A stretch of DNA of 64,000 nt from Bacteroidales bacterium. GTDB taxonomy: Bacteria > Bacteroidota > Bacteroidia > Bacteroidales > Lentimicrobiaceae. Each line of letters begins with the position of its first letter. The stretch's first letter is position 1. A program made the translations under genes and the position numbers. The DNA is taken from contig JADJEQ010000016.1 in assembly GCA_016709025.1 (NCBI GenBank), forward strand, positions 124,001 to 188,000, written 5' to 3'. Of this stretch, positions 46,599 through 54,971 are shown piece by piece. The notes under the pieces were generated by a model that worked only from the letters and a program-made list of their open reading frames with translations, was not told the DNA's origin and did not search any database.

Positions 46599-49442
46599 CT
46601 ACTTTCCTGTTTTTTGCTGAAGGTACTCGCTGGGCGACATTTTAAACAGGTCTTTAAAGCATTTTGAGAAATACGAAGGACTTGAGAACCCAATATCGTA
46701 GGCTATTTCAGAAACCGATTTGCCACTGTCAAGCATGAGTACAGCCGCCTTTTTAAGCTTAATGTTGCGCACGAATTCACTGACAGAAAGACCTGTAAGA
46801 TGTTTAATTTTGCGGTATACGTGTACCCTGGATAATCCTATTTCAGCACTCAGTTGCTCGACGCTGTATTCACTTTCGGTAAGATGCTTTTCAACAATTG
46901 CGTTGCATTTTCTCAAAAAATTCGCATCGAGCTGCGATATTCTATTTTCACTGGTGAAAGACGACAAGGGGTCGCTCTGGTAATGTTTTCTGATTTTTTG
47001 CCGTCCTTCAATCAGCGACCGAACCCTGACCCTCAGGTGTTTTTCATTAAATGGCTTGGGGATGTATGAATCAGCTCCTGTCTCGAGTCCTTCGATTTTC
47101 TGGTCATATGATGTGCGTGCGGTAAGCAGAATCAGTGGGATGTGACATGTCCTGATATCGGTCTTCAGTTTTCTGGCAAATTCAAGGCCATCCATTACCG
47201 GCATCATTACATCACTGATTATCAGATCGGGCTCTTCGATGTACATTTTTTCAAAGCCTTCTTCTCCATTGGTAGCGGTTAAAATCCGGTAATCATCACG
47301 GAGGCACGACCTGATAGAGTTGCTTACATCATAGGTTGTCTTCTACAATCAGCAGGAGTGGTTTATCCTCATATTCAGTGCCTTTTGAATCTATCGCAGG
47401 ATCTATGCCAATCATTTCATCTTCCTCAGCATCTCTGATTATTTCTTTGTCGATGCGTGTGTATTCATTTTTACCATCCACAATGTCTTCATTGTTCAGG
47501 TGCTCTTTCCCTAATTGAAAATAGATGAAAAATGACGTGCCAATACCCGTTTGCTGGTAACCGAAATTTCTCCTTTATGCAATTCGACAAAGCCTTTCGA
47601 CAGAGGCAATCCGATTCCTGTACCGGGGAACAGGCTTGCTTCCTGGGCTCCACCTGGTAAAGCGATCAAAGATCCTGGCATATGTTGTTCCTGAATGCCG
47701 GGCCCATTATCACGGAACTCGATTTCAACGGCTTCTTTATCCTGTCCGTTAAAATTGTGTTTTACTTTTTTCAGGTTAATATCAATTGTACCTGAAGTCG
47801 GGGTAAACTTGAAGGCATTCGAAAGCATATTAAAGAAGATCTTATCAACCTTATCCATATCGAAATAGAGCATAATCTGTTCATTATCAGTGATGAAACT
47901 ATATTCTATGTTCTTTTTGGCTGCAAGTCCGTCAAAAGCGTGCATAATTTCCGTCAGAAATGAAACGATATCATAACACCCTGCCTGAAGCTTCATTTTT
48001 TCATTGTCTATCTTCCTCATGTCCATCAGTTGGTTGATCAGCCTCAGCAATCGCCTTGCATTGCGAAGCATCATTTCAAGCTGTAGCTTTTGCTCACTAC
48101 TCAATGTTTGCGAAGCGAGCATGGTTTCCAGCGGACCAATAATCAGGGTCAGGGGTGTTCTGAATTCATGTGATATGTTGGTAAAGAAAATCAGTTTGGC
48201 CCTGGTGGCTTCTTCCAGTTCGTTTGAAATTCTTTTTAATTCATCGTTCTGGCGGATGATTTCCTGTTTTTGCAGTTCCAGCCTGGCATTTGCTTTTGCT
48301 TTATTGCGGAAGGCCCTGGTTAACAAAATAACCAGTATTATAACGGCAAATAGCGAAACTACTGCCACAATCAACCAGAATTGCTGGCTATAAAATCTTT
48401 TTACCTGTATATCCAGGGTTTTCTTGGAAGAAGCGATCCGGCTATGCAGTGAGATGATTTCATCTGTCTGATATTTTATGGCAAGGGCATTGGTAGAATC
48501 AATAACCAATGGTATTCAGTTCATTCTCTTTGTGAAAGGCTTGTTGTTTAATATGTCCCAACTAAGTGAGACAGCCAGGATTCCACCGGTCGGATATAAA
48601 AGCGTAGCATCAAGTTTTCTATCCAGGACAGCCTGAATACCACCATCCGGGCCAGGCAATGCGTCAACTCCGATGATATAGAATTCTCCCTGTTTGAAGT
48701 TTTATATAGGCATTATAGGCTCCAAGTGCCATATAATCGTTATGAGCAAACACCAGGTCAACAGATTCACCCGATTTAAGAAAGTTGTGCATGGCCTCCA
48801 GGGCGATCGATGCTTCCCATTCGCCGGTGACAGGTTCTGCCAGTTTAATATCCTTATATTTTGAGATTTCATTTATAAAGCCATCATGCCGGTCTTTTGC
48901 CGGGGAAGAACCTTTAAGTCCCCATATTTCAAGTATCCTTCCTTTTCCGCCAAGCATTTGTGCCGCATGCCGTCCGGCTTCTTTCCCGATGTTAAAATTG
49001 TTGGCACCTATAAAGGCGGTGTAATCGTTCGATTCAATCTTACGGTCAATTACAATTACAGGGATTCCTTTCTTAAAGACTTCACTCACTATGGCTGTAA
49101 GTGGCTGGGATTCGTTGGGCGAAACGATCAAAATGTCAATCCCGGCCTCTACCAGTTTTTTGATGTCTTCAATCTGTTTGTTGCTGTTGTTGTTTGCATC
49201 GGCGAGTATCAATTTCATTTCGGGATAGAAAATCAGTTCATGTTGCATTTCCATAAACATGGTATTTCGCCAGAATCTGCCATCGTGCATTGTGAGAAGC
49301 CGATAAGAAATTTATCCTTGACCGGTTTCTGCGGAGACAATGCAAGCGCATCTTCTGACAACAATGAAAATATCAATAGTCCGATGAGTAATATTTTTCT
49401 CAAGATTGCAACTTTTGTAATGAATCCGGGATAAAGGTACAA
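46599..49442 (-). pseudogene. Fructose-type hybrid two-component sensor/regulator, broken by about six frameshifts
   Basis: One gene in pieces. In order: signal peptide (RKILLIGLLIFSLLSEDALA), LacI-type periplasmic sugar-binding domain (LILADANNNSNKQIEDIKKL; GIPVIVIDRKIESNDYTAFIG; DLVFAHNDYMALGAYNAYI), membrane helix (FWLIVAVVSLFAVIILVILL), HisKA (FFTNISHEFRTPLTLIIGPL), HATPase_c (NAFKFTPTSGTIDINL; GTGIGLPLSKGFVELH), receiver (PDLIISDVMMPVMDGLEFAR) and AraC DNA-binding domain (SRVHVYRKIKHLTGLSVSEF) to 46599. Breaks occur near 49285, 48675, 48510, 48490, 47550 and 47335, a mix of missing and extra bases. The architecture equals the Bacteroides fructose sensor BT1754, and it should activate the adjacent fructan genes. 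Either this sensor is dead or the sequence here is poor. Confidence 0.88.
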
Positions 49443-49490
49443 AAATCATGAATGGTAGTGCCGGTTTTACGATGACTGATCTCGTAACAA

Positions 49491-49670
49491 ATGGAGTTGA
49501 GTCAGATTGGAGCTGATCTGCCGAATTCTCTTGATAAACCTGAAATTATTCAGGCGGCGACTGAACAATTACCTCGTTGCACAAAAAATAAATTTATTCA
49601 GGCAGTGCTTTTACAATCTCCGGTTACAGATGAAGATCCAATTCGTCAGGCACTGCATGACGAATCATAA
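49491..49670 (+). CDS. Possible small ORF of 59 residues, unknown
   Basis: ATG to TAA open frame beginning MELSQIGADLPNSLDKPE. It has acidic and hydrophobic residues in plausible proportion but no signal peptide, no known motif and no Shine-Dalgarno-like purine run upstream; a stop lies two codons before the ATG. It lies between the tRNA-Arg and the sensor gene. It may be a gene remnant or chance. Confidence 0.2.
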   Translation: MELSQIGADLPNSLDKPEIIQAATEQLPRCTKNKFIQAVLLQSPVTDEDPIRQALHDES

Positions 49671-49745
49671 GCAATAACACATAAATGGTCTCGAAAAAAA
49701 GGGACGACCATCAGATCCGGAAAGAAAATGTAAAAGTGCAAAAGA

Positions 49746-49771
49746 AAAAGCCATCCCGGAAGATGGCTTTT
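49746..49771 (-). terminator. Terminator of tRNA-Arg
   Basis: Stem of 10 bp (aaaagccatc / gatggctttt) with a ccggaa loop, followed on the minus strand by a T-rich tail. It lies 5 bases beyond the tRNA 3' end. Confidence 0.85.
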
Positions 49772-49775
49772 AGTG

Positions 49776-49849
49776 TGACCCCGACAGGATTCAAACCTGT
49801 GACCTTCAGAACCGGAATCTGACATTCTATTCAGCTGAACTACGGGGCC
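49776..49849 (-). tRNA. tRNA-Arg, anticodon CCG
   Basis: A 74-base cloverleaf can be drawn by hand: acceptor stem GGCCCCG / CGGGGTC with one G-U pair and discriminator A, D arm GTTC/GAAT, anticodon stem TCAGA/TCTGA around loop TTCCGGT (anticodon CCG, reading CGG), and T arm ACAGG TTTGAAT CCTGT. CCA is not encoded. Its 3' end points towards the fructan locus. Confidence 0.93.
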
Positions 49850-49963
49850 GGAAATGAGAGTGCAAATTTCGTTAAAAAACGCTTACCTGCAGCAGATAAA
49901 TTAGCGATATTGAAAAAAAAGGCTGATCAATTATAATCAGCCCTTTTTATCTGTTTAACCAGA

Positions 49964-50703
49964 TTAGTAGTTTAGCTTTTTAAGGAATCCTCCTTTTGCA
50001 ATAATAAACATATTAACCGGGCAATTAAAAGTCTGGCCTTGTCCAACCTGGAATTCGGTCAATGCAGGGCTGCCCAGGCCTCCTGATCCATACCATCCAA
50101 CATAATCCCCTGATGTCCACGTTCCACTGTTGTCGATGTCTTTCCATACGTCCAGATAATAATTGCCTGGATTTACACCGGTTAAGGTAAACGATACCGA
50201 GGCTCCTGAACCTGAGACTGCGCCAAATTTGATGGGTTGATTAAAGTTCCAATTGTCAATGGTGGTATAAATACTCACCTTGGCATTTGAAAGATCTCCC
50301 GATGTACCAGCCGGAAATGTGGCAGATCCGGTAACCTGTGTAACTGCCTGGAGCACTGTCATGGCACCGTTTCCGCTTGCCTGGCCTCCTTTGCCGTCGG
50401 AAACAGTCACAGTAACCGAATGGGCACCTTCCATCGACGGGCAGTCCACGAAACTGCAGCCCCACTTCCGGAAATTGCACCACCTGTGACAGTGTAGAAA
50501 TAGGTAAGCGGATCATTGTCAGGATCAGTTGCAGTTACGATGACAGAAGCAATACCATTGGCATTAACACTTCCCGGGTTTACAACTACAGAGGCGACAG
50601 TCGGATTGTTGTTCTTCGCCTCTTCATCTTTTTTGCAGCTTGAAAAGGCCATTGCAACAAGCATCGCGCAAAGCAAAGCAATTGGTAAAAGTTTATTTTT
50701 CAT
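49964..50703 (-). CDS. Ig/PKD-like repeat lipoprotein (one frameshift)
   Basis: A lipoprotein of about 246 residues after repair. Start at ATG 50703 gives the signal peptide MKNKLLPIALLCAMLVAMAF and Cys23. Residues ~35-115 form an Ig-like domain of the kind that follows NPTVASVVVNPG (DNDPLTYFYTVTGG). Near 50440 a run of three C appears one base short; the next frame continues SMEGAHSVTVTVSDGKGG. The C-terminal ~100 residues (FPAGTSGDLSNAKVSIYTTI; GVNPGNYYLDVWKDIDNSG; GDYVGWYG) are a pre-peptidase or SdrD B-like beta domain. Exported, function unknown. A good promoter lies upstream at 50854. Confidence 0.75.
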
Positions 50704-50853
50704 ACGTACAGAATTAAGGTTAGAAAATGATGAATAATATATGGGTTTATAAGCATGATGCATAGAAGATTAAGCTTAATACAAGATTCAAAAAATAAGG
50801 TTAATACAAAGGGAAAATAAATTTTTCTTTTTCTGGTTTTATTCGTTGTAGCG

Positions 50854-50883
50854 CAAATGTAATGACATATTTATCGAATCCAA
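50854..50883 (-). promoter_or_regulatory. Promoter for the Ig-like lipoprotein gene
   Basis: On the minus strand TACATTTG (50854-50861) matches the -7 box TAnnTTTG and TTG (50881-50883) lies 19 bases upstream, the spacing expected for the Bacteroidota sigma factor. The leader to the ATG is about 150 bases. Confidence 0.6.
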
Positions 50884-50946
50884 TGCGTATTTATAAAATA
50901 TTTTACAATTTTCTTTTCTCAATGTATTGCATCAATAGAAATTACG

Positions 50947-51825
50947 CTATTTCACTTCTTCCGACAAATCCAGCCACTTATCCTCAAAAAAGAAAGCAGT
51001 TACCAGATTTTTTGGGGTAAACTCGAAATAATAATTTACGGGTATAATTTTCTTTGGCGCATCCTGCCATAGATCACCGGTTGGTTCTTCCGGTTCAAAA
51101 ATTGCATTTATCCTGCTGTTGAAGTCAAGAGGCGATCGCTTTCGCGAATCACAGATTACATATAACGGCTTGCCAGCTTCGCGACATACCAGGGCAATGG
51201 GGTAAGTACCCACTTTGTTGGTAAATCCATCTGTGAAAATATTGTCGGCACCCATAACCGCGAAATCAATCTCATGAATAAACCTCCCGATGGCTGCTTC
51301 ATTGATAAAATGAACTTTACAACCCAGATCACTCAGCGCCCTAGCCTGCAGTTTTCCCTCATAAACCGGGCCCGACATGGTTTGATAAACGGAAGGGAAA
51401 ATATTGTGGGTAGCCAGGTGCTGGAACAATACATGAATACTTGAACTGTTGCTATGAAGCAGAATTCGCTTGTTGTTGAATTTTACAAGCCGTTCCATTC
51501 TTTCTGCAGCCTGTCCGATGCTTTCATTCCAGGTTTCGTTGTAACTGCTGATGAACCGCTCTATCCTGGAGATTGTTTTTGCTACCGGCCAATCATTTTG
51601 TGCTACCTCATCGAGAAGATCGTAAAACTGCTGCATAAAATGATGCAGTACAGCCAGGTCCGGAAAATGATTGGTCACCGCATCGAGGTTGGTTCGCAGG
51701 TATGCCTGGTCTATTTCCCTGTTGTTGATATATGTCTGAATGCTCCGGATAATTTTATCGAGAATAGCAGCGGATCCTGAATAATTATCAGAAATCAGTT
51801 CGCGTATTTTTAATTGGAACGACAT
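50947..51825 (-). CDS. eIF-2B alpha/beta/delta family protein (isomerase-like)
   Basis: A 292-residue cytoplasmic protein from the ATG at 51825; a longer frame adds 27 residues overlapping the divergent gene. The C-terminal half has the family motifs VHFINEAAIGRF, VMGADNIFTDGFTNKVGTYPIALVC and KPLYVICDSRKRSP. These resemble ribose-1,5-bisphosphate isomerase and methylthioribose-1-phosphate isomerase of this superfamily, which act on phosphorylated pentoses. The N-terminal helical half is less conserved. It is not a translation factor in bacteria. Divergent from class II aldolase, which makes a sugar-phosphate role plausible. The exact substrate is unknown. Confidence 0.8.
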   Translation of the reverse strand: MSFQLKIRELISDNYSGSAAILDKIIRSIQTYINNREIDQAYLRTNLDAVTNHFPDLAVLHHFMQQFYDLLDEVAQNDWPVAKTISRIERFISSYNETWNESIGQAAERMERLVKFNNKRILLHSNSSSIHVLFQHLATHNIFPSVYQTMSGPVYEGKLQARALSDLGCKVHFINEAAIGRFIHEIDFAVMGADNIFTDGFTNKVGTYPIALVCREAGKPLYVICDSRKRSPLDFNSRINAIFEPEEPTGDLWQDAPKKIIPVNYYFEFTPKNLVTAFFFEDKWLDLSEEVK

Positions 51826-51913
51826 AGTAATTAAATAATTGAAAATGAAACTGCTGGCAATTATTCTGTCTGATGGTTGACTTCCTGAATATTCTGAATC
51901 AATCAAAATTGTT

Positions 51914-51921
51914 TACCTTTG
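51914..51921 (+). promoter_or_regulatory. Candidate -7 box (TACCTTTG) for the aldolase gene
   Basis: TAnnTTTG match 42 bases upstream of the aldolase ATG at 51963; the -33 element is weak. Confidence 0.5.
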
Positions 51922-51962
51922 CGAAGATAAATCATTCAGTCCAATTTAATTCAAACATTAAA

Positions 51963-53042
51963 ATGTCAGAAAGAATTTTCGATAAGGTAAAGCCCGGTGT
52001 TGTGGCCGGAAGCGATGTGCAGGAAGTATTCAGGATTGCCAGGGCAAATGGATTTGCACTCCCTGCTGTTAACGTTGTGGGAACTGATTCGGTAAATGCA
52101 GTTATGCAGGCTGCCAAAGAGGTTAATTCTCCGGTGATCATCCAATTCTCAAATGGTGGTGCCCACTTTTATGCCGGGAAATTCCTGAGCAACGATGGTG
52201 AACGTGCTGCGATTGCCGGTGCTGTTTCAGGTGCAAAGCACATTCACATGCTTGCGGAAATGTATGGTGTGCCTGTAATCGTTCATACCGACCATGCAGC
52301 TAAAAAGCTGCTTCCCTGGATCGATGGGCTGCTCGATGCAGGTGAAAAGCATTATATAGAAACAGGGAAACCGCTTTTCAGTTCACACATGCTCGACTTA
52401 TCCGAAGAGAGCCTTGAAGAAAATATTGAAATCTGTAAAAAATACCTCACCCGCATGAGCAAGCTGGGGATGACCCTGGAAATTGAGCTGGGCGTTACCG
52501 GTGGTGAGGAAGACGGAGTTGACAATACCGATGTTGACAGTGCAAAACTGTACACCCAGCCTGCCGATGTGGCTTTTGCTTATGAGCAACTGATGAAGAT
52601 CAGCGACCGTTTCACCATTGCTGCTTCATTTGGTAACGTTCACGGGGTCTACAAGCCAGGTAATGTTAAATTACAGCCGGTTATCCTGAAAAATTCTCAG
52701 GAATACATCCAGAAGAATTTCAACACGACTGAAAAACCCGTTAACTTCGTGTTCCATGGCGGGTCAGGTTCAAGCCGTGAGGAAATCCGTGAAGCCATTT
52801 CCTATGGGGTAATCAAGATGAATATTGATACCGACACCCAATGGGCTACCTGGGAAGGGGTGATGAATTACTATAAAAAGAACGAAGGCTATCTTCAGGG
52901 CCAGATCGGAAATCCCGAAGGTGAAGACAAACCCAATAAAAAATTCTACGATCCCCGCAAGTGGCTCAATGAATCACAGAAGACGATGATTGCCCGTTTG
53001 AAAATTGCTTTTGAAGACCTCAATAACATTGACAGGAACTAG
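51963..53042 (+). CDS. fbaA: Class II fructose-bisphosphate aldolase
   Basis: Zinc-dependent aldolase of 359 residues from the ATG at 51963 (MSERIFDKVKPGVVAGSDVQ), the same length as the E. coli class II enzyme. Family marks are HIHMLAEMYGVPVIVHTDHAAKKLLPWIDG (zinc-binding His and catalytic Asp), LEIELGVTGGEEDGVDN, NVHGVYKPGN and VFHGGSGSSREEI. It cleaves fructose-1,6-bisphosphate in glycolysis and reverses this in gluconeogenesis. A strong hairpin terminator follows at 53151. It is not obviously part of the fructan operon but serves the same central pathway. Confidence 0.96.
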   Translation: MSERIFDKVKPGVVAGSDVQEVFRIARANGFALPAVNVVGTDSVNAVMQAAKEVNSPVIIQFSNGGAHFYAGKFLSNDGERAAIAGAVSGAKHIHMLAEMYGVPVIVHTDHAAKKLLPWIDGLLDAGEKHYIETGKPLFSSHMLDLSEESLEENIEICKKYLTRMSKLGMTLEIELGVTGGEEDGVDNTDVDSAKLYTQPADVAFAYEQLMKISDRFTIAASFGNVHGVYKPGNVKLQPVILKNSQEYIQKNFNTTEKPVNFVFHGGSGSSREEIREAISYGVIKMNIDTDTQWATWEGVMNYYKKNEGYLQGQIGNPEGEDKPNKKFYDPRKWLNESQKTMIARLKIAFEDLNNIDRN

Positions 53043-53045
53043 AGT

Positions 53046-53082
53046 CAAGTAAAAAGTCTAAAGTCTAAAGTAAAAAGTAAGT
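53046..53082. repeat. 7-bp tandem array (aagtcta/aagtaaa)n
   Basis: About five units of aagtctaa/aagtaaaa type beginning 4 bases after the aldolase stop codon. This is another case of a short array at a gene 3' end. Confidence 0.8.
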
Positions 53083-53150
53083 TTCATAGTTAATGTGAGT
53101 TTTTCTGTTTTTATGCTTTTACTTTTTTTACAATAATAGCATCTATTTAC

Positions 53151-53188
53151 AATAAAGCCCCGGTTGATTTTTCAACCGGGGCTTTATT
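53151..53188. terminator. Strong bidirectional terminator
   Basis: Perfect 17-bp inverted repeat (aataaagccccggttga and its complement) around a tttt loop, with AT-rich flanks on both sides. It lies between the aldolase and the convergent stress-protein operon. Confidence 0.93.
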
Positions 53189-53225
53189 ATTTGAGTTCTG
53201 AATGTTTCAGCTGGTCTCAATTAAC

Positions 53226-53592
53226 TTTTGGCTTTGTGCTTGTTTTGCAACCATCAAAGCTGAGCGTATTTTCGCAGGCCAAATATTAAAATCGAATTTT
53301 ACTTTTTACTTTGAGCTTGTATCTAAACCCACCACGGGCGTATTGAATCCAAAGATATCTGAGCATCCCTAAGCGAGGACGTTAAGGGCAGTTTTTTGAG
53401 GAAACGCGCAGACTTTGCGCTTGTTTCATAAGAAAGGATGTTACGCGTAATTCCTAAAGCTCAATTTTAAAAACCGATTTTACTTTAAACTTTAGACTTT
53501 GTGCTTGTAACGCATGTATCAATGTCGCGCGTAAATTCTCAGGCTAAATATTAAAATCCAATTTCACTTTAGACTTTAGACTTTGAGCTTGC
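53226..53592. repeat. Five-fold ctttgNgcttg repeat region
   Basis: The 11-mer ctttg(t/a/c)gcttg occurs at 53232, 53309, 53413, 53497 and 53581, i.e. 77, 104, 84 and 84 bases apart. Between copies, other blocks also repeat: aaatattaaaatc.aattt.actt (near 53281 and 53545) and gcgcgtaa/acgcgtaatt (near 53441 and 53525). The units are diverged and not coding. The array fills the gap up to the stop of the stress-protein gene. Confidence 0.8.
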
Positions 53593-53595
53593 CCC

Positions 53596-54447
53596 CTAGT
53601 ACCCCATCGAAATCAGAATTTCTTTCGGGTGGATACTCAAAACGGGAATAGGTGAGTGATGGACCATTTGTTGGGCATAGGGACCAAGCCAGAGGTTGAT
53701 GGCCGTTTTTTCCTGCTCAGTCATGATTGAGATCAGGTTGGCATCAATTTTTTTGGCATATTCCATGGTTGTTGTGCTCAGGTTTTCAGCTTCCAGCTCA
53801 ACGATCTGATGTTTTACACCGTTCTCTTTCAGATATTTGGCCGCCTGTTTAGCATATATCTGTACTTTATCCCTTATTTCTTCAATCACGGTTGTGAAAA
53901 TGGCAAGTATATGCACTTCAGCATCGAAAGCCTGGGCAAGTTCGCAGGTAAAAGGCACTTTTTGCCTTGTTTCCATGGTGTTGTCCATGGGCATGACGAT
54001 TCTTTCAAGTTTGCGGCCTATTTCAACGCCTGAGCGAATTGTAATTATAGGGCAGGGGGCGGCTGTAACGATGCGGTTGGCATTGCTTCCCATCCAAAGC
54101 TCTTCAAAACCGGAGGAGCCATGGGTTCCGGCGACTATCAGCCATGCTTCTGACTCCCTTGCCTGATTTACAACCTCTTTGTAAACTTTCCCTTCACGGA
54201 TAATATAATCAATTTTCGACTCGGGAAGTTCAGGGCTGTATTTATTGATAAGTTTGGTAAACTGGTGTTCAACCTCCTCAACCAGGTCGTCCGACATATC
54301 AGATGACAGGATGGTTTTTGTTGTGTAGGGATTGTTGACCCAGAGCATCAGTAAATTCGACCCGGAGTGTTTTGCAATGCTGACTGCATGCTCAAGAGCG
54401 TTGATTGAGCAATCGGAAAAGTCAACTGCTGAAATGATGGTTTTCAT
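53596..54447 (-). CDS. Universal stress protein, tandem UspA domains (copy 1)
   Basis: A 283-residue protein made of two UspA domains. The first domain has the full ATP-binding signature (IVAGTHGSSGFEELWMGS, then VTAAPCPIITIR); the second ends LWLGPYAQQMVHHSPIPVLSI. It is a close paralogue of the protein at 54972-55823, with the same length and shared blocks such as TRQKVPFT and ISIMTEQE. Cytoplasmic. It is probably the last gene of a three-gene unit with the SPOR protein. UspA proteins support survival under stress or low oxygen; the specific role is unknown. Confidence 0.93.
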   Translation of the reverse strand: MKTIISAVDFSDCSINALEHAVSIAKHSGSNLLMLWVNNPYTTKTILSSDMSDDLVEEVEHQFTKLINKYSPELPESKIDYIIREGKVYKEVVNQARESEAWLIVAGTHGSSGFEELWMGSNANRIVTAAPCPIITIRSGVEIGRKLERIVMPMDNTMETRQKVPFTCELAQAFDAEVHILAIFTTVIEEIRDKVQIYAKQAAKYLKENGVKHQIVELEAENLSTTTMEYAKKIDANLISIMTEQEKTAINLWLGPYAQQMVHHSPIPVLSIHPKEILISMGY

Positions 54448-54539
54448 GGCTGGTCTGATTTTGATGTTATGACAGGATATTTGGTTCAGCTAATTTAGGA
54501 AAATGCATTTAAAACTCAATATTCAGTCGTTTGCTTTGC

Positions 54540-54965
54540 TTACTCATGCGCAGTTGGGATAGTTTTTTCGGGAGGAGGAGAGTTGATTTTATCGGCAGTT
54601 GCAAATGCGTTGGGATATTCAGCTTTTACGGATTTCATAAATCCTTCTGCTTCAAGCCGGGTCCTGAAGTCGCCAACCCTTACCCTGTAATAAGGCTCCT
54701 TGAAAGAAAGATAAGCCCTGGTATCAGGGAATTGACTGCTAAACCTGTTCAGCACCTCGGTTGCCTTTCGTTTCGAATTGGCCCCGGAGTCGAAGAAAAT
54801 CTGTACCCTCCATCCATCAAGGGTACTTTGATGACGATTGAGGTAAATATGCTTTTCAACTAATTGATCAATCGCCGGATCTGCCAGAACTTCTACACTC
54901 CCGCTTTGAGCGGAGGCACTCAGTGCAAATAATATGAGCAACAGGCTTATAACCGAAATTTTCAT
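54540..54965 (-). CDS. Exported SPOR-domain protein
   Basis: A 141-residue protein with signal peptide (ISLLLILFALSASAQ) and a SPOR domain at residues ~50-120 (GWRVQIFFDSGANSKRKATE ... YRVRVGDFRTRLEAEGFMKSV). SPOR domains bind denuded peptidoglycan glycan strands at division sites. The gene starts 6 bases after a universal stress protein gene, and another follows 92 bases later, so the three are probably cotranscribed. No lipobox is seen, so it is predicted to be periplasmic. Confidence 0.9.
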   Translation of the reverse strand: MKISVISLLLILFALSASAQSGSVEVLADPAIDQLVEKHIYLNRHQSTLDGWRVQIFFDSGANSKRKATEVLNRFSSQFPDTRAYLSFKEPYYRVRVGDFRTRLEAEGFMKSVKAEYPNAFATADKINSPPPEKTIPTAHE

Positions 54966-54971
54966 TGAAGA

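Noticed and set aside
49776..49849. Phage or integrative element at the tRNA gene
   Set aside because: No integrase, phage gene or duplicated tRNA end was found; only the geometry and GC difference remain, which are reported as a weak finding.
53151..53188. Riboswitch or small RNA gene
   Set aside because: The structure is a simple perfect hairpin with AT-rich flanks between convergent genes, best explained as a terminator.
53226..53592. CRISPR array of degenerate repeats
   Set aside because: The repeated motif is only 11 bases, spacing varies from 77 to 104, and the intervening DNA itself repeats.
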